Source of the DNA: Lentzea californiensis
Lineage (GTDB): Bacteria; Actinomycetota; Actinomycetes; Mycobacteriales; Pseudonocardiaceae
DNA: 64,000 nt
Reading direction: 5' to 3'
NCBI RefSeq assembly: GCF_024648825.1
Contig: NZ_JANBBE010000008.1
Span: 248,001-312,000 of the forward strand
Shown here: piece after piece, positions 1 to 8,246 of the stretch
Numbering within the stretch: the stretch's first letter is position 1
Layout of the letters: each line of letters starts with the position of its first letter
Made by a program: the position numbers and the translations under genes
The notes under the pieces: model-generated
What the model saw: the letters and a program-made list of their open reading frames with translations, nothing else
Database searches by the model: none
Told to the model about the DNA's origin: nothing

Positions 1-134
1 TCGCGAAGTCGTTGCTGCACACCGAGAGCACGATCGCTCAGGTGGCGGAGTCGTTGCAGGTGGAGAAGACGCTGGTCGGAGATGTCATCGCCTATCTCGC
101 GGGGGCGGGACTCGTCGTCGTCCGGGAGTGTTGA
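1..134 (+). CDS. C-terminal end of a DUF742-like winged-helix protein (partial)
   Basis: The frame that opens before the window and ends with TGA at 132-134 reads as the last 43 residues of a protein. The visible part (TESTIAQVAESLQVEKTLVG, then IAYLAGAGLVVV) has a helix-turn-helix followed by a wing. It resembles the C-terminus of DUF742 proteins, which in actinomycetes sit in roadblock/GTPase (conservon) operons next to a sensor kinase. It precedes two sensor kinase genes here. The family call rests on a short segment. The start and the rest of the gene are outside the window. Confidence 0.55.
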   Translation, partial: AKSLLHTESTIAQVAESLQVEKTLVGDVIAYLAGAGLVVVREC

Positions 135-236
135 GCCGTCGCCATGTTGCTCCGATCGCGGATCGCAAAACGCGAGAAATCCCAGGATGCGCCCGTATCA
201 TGGCCGCGTCCCGACCCTCGCGTGGGAGCTGCTGCT

Positions 237-2507
237 GTGACGCAACGACTGGAACGTTCCTCGGTCTCCCGTCGTTTGGCGTACGTAGTCATCAGCGTGG
301 TGTTCGCCAACTACCTCGGCAACGCCTTCTTCTACGTCCTGCAGGTGTCGGCGACGTTCCCGCGGATCGCGGCCTCGCTCGCCTGCCTGCTCACCATCGG
401 GTACCTGCAGCTGCGGGTGTTCTCACGGCCCGGCGCCGACCTGCGCTCGAGCCGGGCGTACCTGGCGCTGGGCGCGATGGTGCTGCTGGTCTACGTGCCG
501 ATGCCGTTCTTCCCCGCCGCCTGGCCGGGCATGCCGGGGTTCCTCGCGGGCAGCGCGTTGCTCGTGCTGCCCAACCGGGTGCGCTGGCTCGCGTTCGGCG
601 CGGTCGTGCTGAGCAACGGCCTGATCCAGTCGTTCTACGTGCCGACGCTGCCCCTGATCGGGCAGGCCTACTACGTGGTGGGGGCGACGGTCTCCGGCCT
701 CGTCGTCTACGGCCTGTCCCGGCTGCCGACGCTGGTGCGCCAACTGGAGACCGCGCGGTCCGAACTGGCCGAGCTGGCCGTGTCGCAGGAACGGCTGCGG
801 TTCGCCCGCGACCTGCACGACCTGCTCGGGTTCAGCCTCTCGGCGATCACGCTGAAGGTGGAGCTGGCCCGCAAGCTGATCGGTGAGCACACCGACAGGG
901 CGTTGCGCGAGCTCGCGGAGATCCTCGGCATCGCCCGCGAGGCGCTGACGGACGTTCGTGCGGTCGCGTCGAGCTACCGCGAGCTGTCGCTGTCCGAGGA
1001 GATCGAGTCCGCTCGGTCCGTGCTGACGGCGGCCGGCGTCGCCGCGACGATCGAGACCTGCCACCCCGACCTGTCGCCCCGGTCGAGGACCGTGCTCGCC
1101 ACCGTGCTGCGCGAGGGCGTGACGAACCTGCTGCGGCACAGCAACGCCACCCGGTGCGCGATCACCATCCGCGGCACCGACGAGCTGGTGTCGATCGACA
1201 TCGTCAACGACGGCGCGCCGGCGGAGGTCTCGGCCGACCGCGGCAGCGGCCTCACCAACCTCGCCACCCGCACCACCGCGATCGGTGGCTCCCTGCTCGC
1301 GCAGACCGCTCCCGGCGGCACGTACCGGCTGCACGCCGAGATACCCGCCGACTCGGAGCCGGAGAAGAAGCCCGCGCCGGGGGTGCGCACGGCACGTCCG
1401 GCGATCGCCACGACGTTCGCGCAGGTGCTGCTCACCTCGGTGGTGATCGGGTACCTCCTGACGACGACGATGCTGGTGCTCAACGAGTACGCCCGCATCG
1501 GCGCGACCGGGATAGTGCTGACCGCGGCCGGCGTCGTCGGCACGGTCGGACTCGTGCTGGGAGTGGTGAGCAGGCCGCGGATCCGGCTGAGCCTCGCCCA
1601 GCGCTGCTGGGTGCTCGGAGCCATCGCCGCGTTCGTGTACGTGCCCCAGCTGGTCTACGGCGACCCCTACCTCGGCCTGACGGGCTTCCTCGCCGGGTCC
1701 GCGGCCCTGGTGCTGCCGTCCCGCGTGGGCTGGCCGGTGTTCTTCGCGGTCGTCGCCTCGCAGGGCGTCATCTTCGGGGTGAACGGGTTCGACGCGGTCG
1801 AGATCGCCTACGGCGTCATGGCCGCGATGAACCACGGCCTCGTGCTGTACGCGTTGTCCCGGCTGCGGTCGATGGTGACCGAGCTGCACGAGGCGCGGGA
1901 GGAACTGGCGACCGCGGCGGTGACGCAGGAGCGGTTCCGGTTCGCCCGCGACCTGCACGACCTGCTCGGCTACAGCCTCTCCGCCATCACGTTGAAGAGC
2001 GAGCTCACCCACCGGCTCGCCTCGATCGACCCCGGCCGGGCCCGCCAGGAGCTCACCGAGGTGCTGGAGATCTCCCGGCAGGCGCTGGCGGACGTGCGGT
2101 CGGTGGCGCTGAGCTACCGCGAGCTGTCCTTCGACGAGGAGACCCAGTCGGCGCAGGCGCTGCTGTCCGCGGCCGACATCGAGGTGACGGTCCGCATCGA
2201 CGCGTGCGACCAGCTGCCCACGGACGTGAAGGTGACGCTCGCGACCGTGCTGCGCGAAGGCGTCACGAACCTCCTGCGGCACAGCAAGGCCGAGCACTGC
2301 GAGATCGTGCTCTCCAGCTCGAGGCACCTGGTCACGATGGACATCGTCAACGACGGGATCCCCTCGATCGAGCGGAGGTCCCGCGACGGCAGCGGCATCG
2401 GCAACCTGACCACCCGCGTCCGCGCCCTCGGCGGCGACCTGCACGCCGGGCTCACGCCCGAGCACACCTACCGGTTGCGCGCCGAGATCCCGCTGCCGTT
2501 CAACTGA
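237..2507 (+). CDS. Tandem-duplicated membrane sensor histidine kinase
   Basis: The product (756 aa) is two complete kinases fused head to tail. Each half has about five hydrophobic segments, a HisKA_3 dimerisation helix (RFARDLHDLLG, phospho-accepting His about 194 and about 574), an N-box (REGVTNLLRHS) and a Gly-rich G-box. Family knowledge: such kinases phosphorylate NarL/FixJ-type regulators, and one is encoded at 6401. I chose GTG at 237, with GGGAG eight bases upstream, rather than ATG at 144, because the next gene starts at the same point of the alignment (MTQR.. and MTRR..). A TATCAT hexamer at 196-201 may be the -10. Two kinase halves in one chain is unusual. Confidence 0.85.
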   Translation: MTQRLERSSVSRRLAYVVISVVFANYLGNAFFYVLQVSATFPRIAASLACLLTIGYLQLRVFSRPGADLRSSRAYLALGAMVLLVYVPMPFFPAAWPGMPGFLAGSALLVLPNRVRWLAFGAVVLSNGLIQSFYVPTLPLIGQAYYVVGATVSGLVVYGLSRLPTLVRQLETARSELAELAVSQERLRFARDLHDLLGFSLSAITLKVELARKLIGEHTDRALRELAEILGIAREALTDVRAVASSYRELSLSEEIESARSVLTAAGVAATIETCHPDLSPRSRTVLATVLREGVTNLLRHSNATRCAITIRGTDELVSIDIVNDGAPAEVSADRGSGLTNLATRTTAIGGSLLAQTAPGGTYRLHAEIPADSEPEKKPAPGVRTARPAIATTFAQVLLTSVVIGYLLTTTMLVLNEYARIGATGIVLTAAGVVGTVGLVLGVVSRPRIRLSLAQRCWVLGAIAAFVYVPQLVYGDPYLGLTGFLAGSAALVLPSRVGWPVFFAVVASQGVIFGVNGFDAVEIAYGVMAAMNHGLVLYALSRLRSMVTELHEAREELATAAVTQERFRFARDLHDLLGYSLSAITLKSELTHRLASIDPGRARQELTEVLEISRQALADVRSVALSYRELSFDEETQSAQALLSAADIEVTVRIDACDQLPTDVKVTLATVLREGVTNLLRHSKAEHCEIVLSSSRHLVTMDIVNDGIPSIERRSRDGSGIGNLTTRVRALGGDLHAGLTPEHTYRLRAEIPLPFN

Positions 2508-2545
2508 GGCCCCCGCGGAACGGGTGAATTCGCAGGTCGCGGGCC

Positions 2546-2557
2546 TATCATGCCGCC
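2546..2557 (+). promoter_or_regulatory. Leaderless promoter -10 of the second kinase gene
   Basis: TATCAT at 2546-2551 is followed by six bases and then the GTG start at 2558. No ribosome binding site is visible. A -10 this close to the start codon places transcription initiation at or next to the GTG. The same TATCAT lies upstream of the first kinase gene. Confidence 0.55.
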
Positions 2558-4708
2558 GTGACGCGAAGACCGGAGCACTCGGCGGTGTCCTCCCGGCTGG
2601 CGTACGCCGTCGTGAGCGTGGTGTTCGCGAACTACCTCGGCAACGCGTTCCTCTACGTCCTGGAAGCCGGTGCGACGCCGGTGCGGATCGCGAGCTCGCT
2701 CGCGGTCCTGCTGGCGATCGCCTGCCTGCAGCTCGGCGTGTTCTCCCGGCCGGGCACGAACCTGCACTCCCCCAGGGCGTACGTGGCACTGGGCGCGCAG
2801 GCGCTGCTGGTGTTCGCGCCGGTGCCGTTCTTCCCCACGGCGTGGAGCGGCATGGTGGTGTTCCTCGCGGGCAGCGTGCTGCTGGTCCTGCGCGGTGGCA
2901 CCCGGTGGTTCGTGTTCGTCGCCGTGGCGGTGGCCAATCCCCTGAGCAAGATCTCGTACGACATCCCGCCGAGCGTGATGGGCTACTACACGGCGTCCTC
3001 GCTGACCGCTGGTCTCGCCGTCTACGGCCTGTCCCGGTTGCCGTCGCTCGTGGCACAGCTGGAGACGGCCCGCTCGGAGCTCGCCGACCTTGCCGTGGCA
3101 CAGGAACGGCTCGGGTTCGCCCACGACGTGCAGAACCTCCTCGGCCTCAGCCTCGCCACGATCGCGCTGGAGGCAGGGCAGGCCCGCCGGTTGATCGGCG
3201 AGCACACCGGCCGGGCGCTGGAGAAGACCGCCCGGATCATCGCCGTCTCCCGCGAGGCGCTCGCGGACGTGCGCGACGTGGCGTCGAGCTACCGCGGGTT
3301 GTCGCTGGCCGACGAGATCGAGTCCGCCCGGTCCGTGCTGACGGCGGCCGGCGTCGTCACGACCATCGAGTCGGACGTCCCCGAGCCGTCCCCGAGGTCG
3401 CGCACCGCGGTCGCGACGGTGCTGCGCGAGGGCGTCGCGAACCTCCTGCGGCACGGCGGGGCGACCCGCTGCGAGATCACGATCAGCGGCGACGACCGGA
3501 CGGTGACGATCGACGTCGTCGCTGACGGCACGGTCCGGCTGCACGCCGAGGTGCCGGCCACGAAGGAACCGGCGCACCGGCCGTTGTTCGCCGGTCCGCC
3601 CATCGCGACTCGGTTCGCGCGGGTGCTGCTCGCCGCGGTGGTGGCCGGGTACGGCGTCATGGCGACGCTGCTGGCGTTGTACTACCTGCCCGCGATCGGC
3701 TTCGGCGGGATCGTGGTCTGCGCGGTGAGCGGCGCGGTGACCGGGGCCCTGGTGCTGGGCTTCGTGAGCCGCCCGCACGTCCGTCCGGCGCTCGGCCACG
3801 CGGCGCTCGCCGGGATCGCGGTCTGCGTGTACGTGCCCCAGTTCGCCTACGGGCACCCGTACCTGGGCGGTGTGCCGGGCTTCCTCGCGGGCGCCGCGGT
3901 GCTGCTCCTGCCGCGGTGGGCGGGCTGGGCCGCGTTCGCCGTGGTCGTCGCCGGTCAGGGCGTGCTGCAGGCCGTGTGGGGCTATCCGCAGAGCGACGTG
4001 GTGTGGGCGCTGATGGCGACGACGAACCACGGACTCGTGCTGTACGCGCTGACCCGGCTGCGGTCGATGGTGACCGAGCTGCAGGCGGCACGGGAGGAAC
4101 TGGCGACGGCGGCGGTGACGCGGGAACGGCTGAGGTTCGCGCGCGACCTGCACGACCTGCTCGGCTACAGCCTCTCGGCCATCACGTTGAAGAGCGAGCT
4201 CACCCACCGGCTGGCCTCGGCCGGCAGCGGCCGGGCCCGGCAGGAGCTCGCCGAGGTCGCGGAGATCTCCCGGCAGGCGCTCGCGGACGTCCGATCGGTG
4301 GCGCTGAGCTACCGCGAGCTGTCGTTCGACGAGGAAACCGTTTCGGCACAGGCGTTGCTGTCCGCGGCCGACATCGAGGTGGCGGTGCGGATCGACGCAC
4401 ATGACCTACCCGGCGACGTGCAGGTGACGCTCGCGACCGTGCTGCGCGAAGGCGTCACGAACCTCCTGCGGCACAGCAAGGCCGAACACTGCGAGATCAC
4501 GCTGACGTCGTCGCCGGACCTGGTCGCGCTGGACATCACCAACGACGGAATTCGCTCCGTCGCTAGGAATTCCTCCGACGGCAACGGGATCGGCAACCTC
4601 ACCACCCGCGTCCGCGCGCTCGGCGGCGAACTGCGGGCCGGTCCGACCTCCGAGCACACCTACCGGCTGCGCGCCGAGATCCCGTTGCCCGTCACAGCAT
4701 CTCGATGA
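2558..4708 (+). CDS. Tandem-duplicated sensor kinase with a degenerate first module
   Basis: The 716-aa product is a paralogue of the preceding protein with the same two-module layout. The second module is intact (FARDLHDLLG, His about 532, N-box, G-box GNGIGNLTTR). The first is not: the His motif reads FAHDVQNLLG, with Gln at about 192 in the His position. After VTIDVVADG the whole G-box region found in the sister protein is missing, and the chain resumes at VRLHAEVPA. The first module therefore cannot autophosphorylate in the normal way and probably acts as a pseudokinase or sensor. The 3' end overlaps the convergent KSIII-like gene by 17 bp. Confidence 0.85.
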   Translation: MTRRPEHSAVSSRLAYAVVSVVFANYLGNAFLYVLEAGATPVRIASSLAVLLAIACLQLGVFSRPGTNLHSPRAYVALGAQALLVFAPVPFFPTAWSGMVVFLAGSVLLVLRGGTRWFVFVAVAVANPLSKISYDIPPSVMGYYTASSLTAGLAVYGLSRLPSLVAQLETARSELADLAVAQERLGFAHDVQNLLGLSLATIALEAGQARRLIGEHTGRALEKTARIIAVSREALADVRDVASSYRGLSLADEIESARSVLTAAGVVTTIESDVPEPSPRSRTAVATVLREGVANLLRHGGATRCEITISGDDRTVTIDVVADGTVRLHAEVPATKEPAHRPLFAGPPIATRFARVLLAAVVAGYGVMATLLALYYLPAIGFGGIVVCAVSGAVTGALVLGFVSRPHVRPALGHAALAGIAVCVYVPQFAYGHPYLGGVPGFLAGAAVLLLPRWAGWAAFAVVVAGQGVLQAVWGYPQSDVVWALMATTNHGLVLYALTRLRSMVTELQAAREELATAAVTRERLRFARDLHDLLGYSLSAITLKSELTHRLASAGSGRARQELAEVAEISRQALADVRSVALSYRELSFDEETVSAQALLSAADIEVAVRIDAHDLPGDVQVTLATVLREGVTNLLRHSKAEHCEITLTSSPDLVALDITNDGIRSVARNSSDGNGIGNLTTRVRALGGELRAGPTSEHTYRLRAEIPLPVTASR

Positions 4709-5699
4709 CCGCGCAGCCCCAGCTGTAGCCGGCGCCCACGCCGAACATCACGATCCGCTGACCGGACTTCGCCTTGCCGGTCTGCACCAGGTGGTCGAAG
4801 CTCGCGAACTGGTCGCCGGCGCCGAGGTGCCCGACCGTGCGGCTCCAGCTCCACGTCGTGCGCTCCGGCTCGATGTCGTACGGGCGCAGGTAGTTCACGT
4901 CCAGCCGGCGGCGGCCGAAGTGCGGCAGGATGATCCAGTCCGCGTCACCGATCTTCATGTCGGCGTCGGACAGCGCCTGCTCCACGGCGAGCGCCTGGCC
5001 CGCGTTGGCCTTGTTGATGCCGTAGGACAGCCCGAACTCGCGGCTGAACGTGTGCTTGGCCTCCTCGAAGTCCACCGGGATGCGGTGCGAGAACGGCGCG
5101 AGACCGAACGGCACGTCGCCGCGGTGCAGCGGTTCGAGGTCGGAATCAGCGTTGATGGCCAATGAAAGCAGTTTCGCGTAGCCGCCGCGGGTGGACAGCA
5201 CGAGAGCCGACGCGCCGTCGCCGTAGGGCGTTCCGGGGTCGGTCCTCCAGCGGTCGATCCCCGGCAGGCAGAAGCGGTCCGAGGACGTGAGGAGGGCGTC
5301 CCTGCCGGGACGGGCGATCAGGTAGGACACCGCGAGGTCCATCGCGGCCAGGCCGCCGTTGGACATCTGCCGGATCTCCAGCGCCAGGCACGAGTTCCGC
5401 ACCGTCTCGCGCTGGATGTAGGACCCGACCGGCCAGAGGTCCTGGCCCTGGTGGTAGGTGGTGGCGTGCAGGATCAGGTCGACGTCGTCGGGAGCGGATC
5501 CCGCCCGTGCCAACGCGACCCGTGCCGCCTCGACCGCCATCTCGGCCGCGGACTCGTGCGGGGACACGGACACGGACTCGACGTCCGTGCGCGCGACGAG
5601 CTTCGGCTCGCAGTCCCCCGACGCGATCGCGTCCGCGACGTTCAGCGTCGAGGGCAGGCGCACACCGCTGCCGTTGACGAAAACATCCTTCACTCGCAC
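4692..5699 (-). CDS. KSIII-like acyltransferase with Ser in the nucleophile position
   Basis: This 335-aa protein has the FabH/KSIII fold pattern (ILHATTYHQG, GDGASALVL, C-terminal FGVGAGYSWG). Compared with the FabH in this window (NAACAGF), the nucleophile motif reads RQMSNGG, so Ser113 replaces Cys. The His motif is kept (ILPHFGRRR). The FabH Asn loop (ESGNTSSAS) reads TVGHLGAGD, with an Asp typical of CerJ-like acyltransferases. DpsC of anthracycline pathways is a known KSIII-like enzyme with Ser as nucleophile. I chose GTG at 5699, with GGAGG ten bases upstream. The gene lies 5 bp after the WrbA-like gene, so both form one operon. Probable role: acyl transfer in a biosynthetic pathway. 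Substrate unknown. Confidence 0.82.
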   Translation of the reverse strand: MRVKDVFVNGSGVRLPSTLNVADAIASGDCEPKLVARTDVESVSVSPHESAAEMAVEAARVALARAGSAPDDVDLILHATTYHQGQDLWPVGSYIQRETVRNSCLALEIRQMSNGGLAAMDLAVSYLIARPGRDALLTSSDRFCLPGIDRWRTDPGTPYGDGASALVLSTRGGYAKLLSLAINADSDLEPLHRGDVPFGLAPFSHRIPVDFEEAKHTFSREFGLSYGINKANAGQALAVEQALSDADMKIGDADWIILPHFGRRRLDVNYLRPYDIEPERTTWSWSRTVGHLGAGDQFASFDHLVQTGKAKSGQRIVMFGVGAGYSWGCAVIEML

Positions 5700-5704
5700 C
5701 GCGG

Positions 5705-6292
5705 TCAGACCTCCTTCAGCGCGCGTGCCACGCGCACGACGCGTTCCGCCTGGATCTGGGCCGCCTGCAACGCGATCTCGTCGACCGGCACGTTGCCCGC
5801 GCCCAGGACGTGAGAGGTGCCGTAGGGGTTCAGGTCTCCCCCCGGCGGCACGATGATCCCGCCGAAGTGGCAGACCATGTTGTAGATCGACACGAGCGTG
5901 GTCTCCATGCCCCCGTGCAGGCTGCCGCCGGAGGTGAAGGCGCTGTACACCTTGTCGGCGAGCAGGCCGCTGAACCAGGCGGGCCCCAGCGTGTCGATGA
6001 ACTGCTTGAGCTGCGCGGACACGTTGCCGAAGCGGGTCGGCGTGCCGAAGACGACGGCGTCGGCCCACAGCACGTCGTCGACCGAGGCGATGGGGACGTC
6101 CGCGGTCTCCTCCAGGTGCGCCGCCCAGGCGGGCCGCGACCGCCACGCCGCCTCGGGCGCCAGCTCCGCAGCCCGTACCAGCCGCACCTCGGCGCCGTGC
6201 TTCTCGGCCGTCTGGGAGATCTCCGTGGCGATCCGGTGAATCGTTCCCGTCGAGGAGTAGTACACGACTGTCACGTTGACGCTGCGTTCCAT
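5705..6292 (-). CDS. WrbA-like flavodoxin-fold NAD(P)H:quinone oxidoreductase
   Basis: The 195-aa product begins with a flavodoxin FMN phosphate loop (VVYYSSTGTIHRIATEI) and contains the WrbA-type stretches FGTPTRFGNVSAQLKQF and TSGGSLHGGMETTL. Family knowledge: FMN-dependent two-electron reduction of quinones by NAD(P)H. ATG at 6292 has AAGGGA about seven bases upstream. It leads the operon with the KSIII-like gene and is divergent from the response regulator, sharing a 108-bp intergenic region. In this context it may reduce a quinone intermediate or protect the producer against quinones. That role is inferred. Confidence 0.85.
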   Translation of the reverse strand: MERSVNVTVVYYSSTGTIHRIATEISQTAEKHGAEVRLVRAAELAPEAAWRSRPAWAAHLEETADVPIASVDDVLWADAVVFGTPTRFGNVSAQLKQFIDTLGPAWFSGLLADKVYSAFTSGGSLHGGMETTLVSIYNMVCHFGGIIVPPGGDLNPYGTSHVLGAGNVPVDEIALQAAQIQAERVVRVARALKEV

Positions 6293-6400
6293 GACGCATC
6301 CCTTCGCGAGGCAGCTCGGTTCACCCTTGCGGTGCCGCCTTGATGTGGCGTGGAGCGCGACATGAACGTTGGGAGATATGGTGTCGCGCGGAGGGGCGCG

Positions 6401-7006
6401 ATGATCAGGGTTCTGCTCGCGGAGGACATGCACATGGTGCGCGGTGCTCTCATCGCGCTGCTCAACCTCGAACCGGACATCGAGGTCGTGGCCGAGGTGA
6501 GCTCGGGCGACAAGATCGTGCCGGCCGCTCGCCAGCACGGTCCCGACGTCTGTGTGATCGACATCGACCTGCCGATCCTCGACGGGCTGACTGCCGCGTC
6601 GACGATCCGCGAGACGATGCCGCAGGTCAGGACGTTGATGCTGACGTCGCTCGGCCGTCCGGGGACGTTGCGCAGGGCGCTGGCGGCCCGCGTGGACGGG
6701 TTCCTGCTCAAGGACGCGCCGCCGACGGAGCTCGCCGACGCGATCCGCCGGGTCGCCGCCGGGGAACGCGTCGTGGACAGCCAGCTCGCCCTGGCCGCGT
6801 GGGACCGCGGCGAGTGCCCGCTGACCGACCGCGAACTGGAGGTCCTGCGGCTGGCGGCGAACGGCGCCGACGCACCTGACATCGCTGTCGCGCTGTCGCT
6901 TTCGGTCGGTACCGTCCGCAACTACATGACGACGATCATGACCAAGCTCAACGGGCGCAACCGGGTGGACGCCATCCGCATCGCCGAGGAAGCCGGCTGG
7001 CTCTGA
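6401..7006 (+). CDS. NarL/FixJ-type response regulator
   Basis: The 201-aa protein has a receiver domain (acidic pair LLAED, phospho-acceptor Asp in VCVIDIDLP, LTSLGRPG, conserved Lys in LLKDAP) and a C-terminal LuxR helix-turn-helix (LTDRELEVLRLAANG, SLSVGTVRNYMTTIM). ATG at 6401 has a GGAGGGG ribosome binding site. An upstream ATG at 6362 would add residues outside the domain. It is the likely partner of the kinases at 237-4708 and a close paralogue of the equal-length regulator at 33588. An AGATAT/TATGGT region near 6374-6382 may hold its -10. Confidence 0.9.
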   Translation: MIRVLLAEDMHMVRGALIALLNLEPDIEVVAEVSSGDKIVPAARQHGPDVCVIDIDLPILDGLTAASTIRETMPQVRTLMLTSLGRPGTLRRALAARVDGFLLKDAPPTELADAIRRVAAGERVVDSQLALAAWDRGECPLTDRELEVLRLAANGADAPDIAVALSLSVGTVRNYMTTIMTKLNGRNRVDAIRIAEEAGWL

Positions 7007-7027
7007 CGGCTGTGCGGACGGCATCGG

Positions 7028-8245
7028 TCAGGCCGCCTTCTGCTGGCTGGCGCGCAGGTCGAAGCCCGGCTGGGCGACGATCTCCGGGGTGAGCGAGTTG
7101 CCGCCCTCCAGGATCCGGCGCCCCATCAGGAAGTCGATCGGCCGGTTGTAGGCCTCGATTCCAATCAACCTGTCATTTTTGAAGCAGAACACCGAGAACC
7201 GGCCCTCGGCCGGGTCGCCGACGGTGACCGTGCGGTCGTGGCCGTTGGTGAGGCCCGCGGTCTGCAGCTTCACGTCGTACTGGTCGCTCCAGAACCACGG
7301 CAGGGCGGTGTAGGGCTCCGCGCTGCCCATGATGGCCGCCGCGACCGTGGTGCCCTGGTCCGTGGCGTTCTGCACCGATTCCAGGCGGATCAGGCCGCCG
7401 GCGTGCGTGCTGGCGAACCGCGCGCAGTCGCCGACCGCGTAGACGCGCGGGTCGACCGTGCCGAGGTGCGCGTCGACGACGATGCCGTTGTCGACGGAGA
7501 GCCCGGCGCGCTGGGCGACCTCGGTGTTCGGGATGACGCCGATGCCCGCGACCACGAGGTCCGCGACGAGCACCGTGCCGTCCGCCAGTTCCACCAGGCC
7601 TTCCCTGACGGCGGCGACGCCCGTTCCGGTGAGGATCTGGACGCCTTCGCTGCGGTGGCGGCTGACGAGGTGCTGGGCCGTCTCCGCGGACACCGCCCGT
7701 TGCATCACCTGCGGCTGCGCCTCGACGACGGTCACCTCGTGGCGCAGCTTCCGCACCACGGCGGCGAATTCGAGGCCGATGAACCCGCCGCCGATGACGA
7801 CGACGTCGAGCCCGATCTGGCCGTCGAGCCGCTGCCTGATCGCGTCCGCGTCGGCGACCGTGCGCAGGTTCAGCACGTGCTCGGCGCCGGGGATGGGCAA
7901 CGGCCGCGGCCGCGCTCCCGTCGCGAACACCAGGTGGTCGTAGCTGACCGTCCGGGCACAACCCAGCACCGCGACCCGCGCCTGGCGGTCGACCCCGATC
8001 ACCCGCTCGCCGCGCACGAGCTTGATGCCGTGGTCCTCGTAGTACGAGTCCTGCCTGAGCACCAGCCCGGCGAGGTCGGTCTCCCCCGCCAGGTAGGCCT
8101 TGGTGAGCGGCGGCCGCTGGTACGGCGCCGCCTGCTCGTCACCGATGAGCGTGATGGGTCCGCGGTGTCCCTGCTCGCGCAGGGACACCGCGACCTGGCA
8201 GCCCGCCTGCCCGGCCCCGACGACGACTACCGACTCGCCGCGCAT
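7028..8245 (-). CDS. Putidaredoxin-reductase-like ferredoxin reductase
   Basis: This 405-aa flavoprotein has an N-terminal FAD-binding motif (VVVGAGQAGCQVAV), the APYQRPPLTKAYL stretch typical of class I P450 ferredoxin reductases, an NAD-binding motif (VVIGGGFIGLEFA), a second FAD segment (VYAVGDCARF) and the reductase C-terminal domain (WFWSDQYDVKLQ). It should move electrons from NAD(P)H to the [2Fe-2S] ferredoxin encoded two genes upstream, and so supply the cluster P450s. It is the last gene of the ferredoxin-ketoreductase-reductase operon, one base after the ketoreductase stop. Confidence 0.92.
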   Translation of the reverse strand: MRGESVVVVGAGQAGCQVAVSLREQGHRGPITLIGDEQAAPYQRPPLTKAYLAGETDLAGLVLRQDSYYEDHGIKLVRGERVIGVDRQARVAVLGCARTVSYDHLVFATGARPRPLPIPGAEHVLNLRTVADADAIRQRLDGQIGLDVVVIGGGFIGLEFAAVVRKLRHEVTVVEAQPQVMQRAVSAETAQHLVSRHRSEGVQILTGTGVAAVREGLVELADGTVLVADLVVAGIGVIPNTEVAQRAGLSVDNGIVVDAHLGTVDPRVYAVGDCARFASTHAGGLIRLESVQNATDQGTTVAAAIMGSAEPYTALPWFWSDQYDVKLQTAGLTNGHDRTVTVGDPAEGRFSVFCFKNDRLIGIEAYNRPIDFLMGRRILEGGNSLTPEIVAQPGFDLRASQQKAA

Positions 8246-8246
8246 G

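Noticed and set aside
423..3101. A very long open frame (892 codons) antisense to the sensor kinase genes
   Set aside because: Its composition is Arg/Pro/Gly-rich with no domain, and the plus-strand frame encodes clear kinase motifs. It is a GC-skew shadow.
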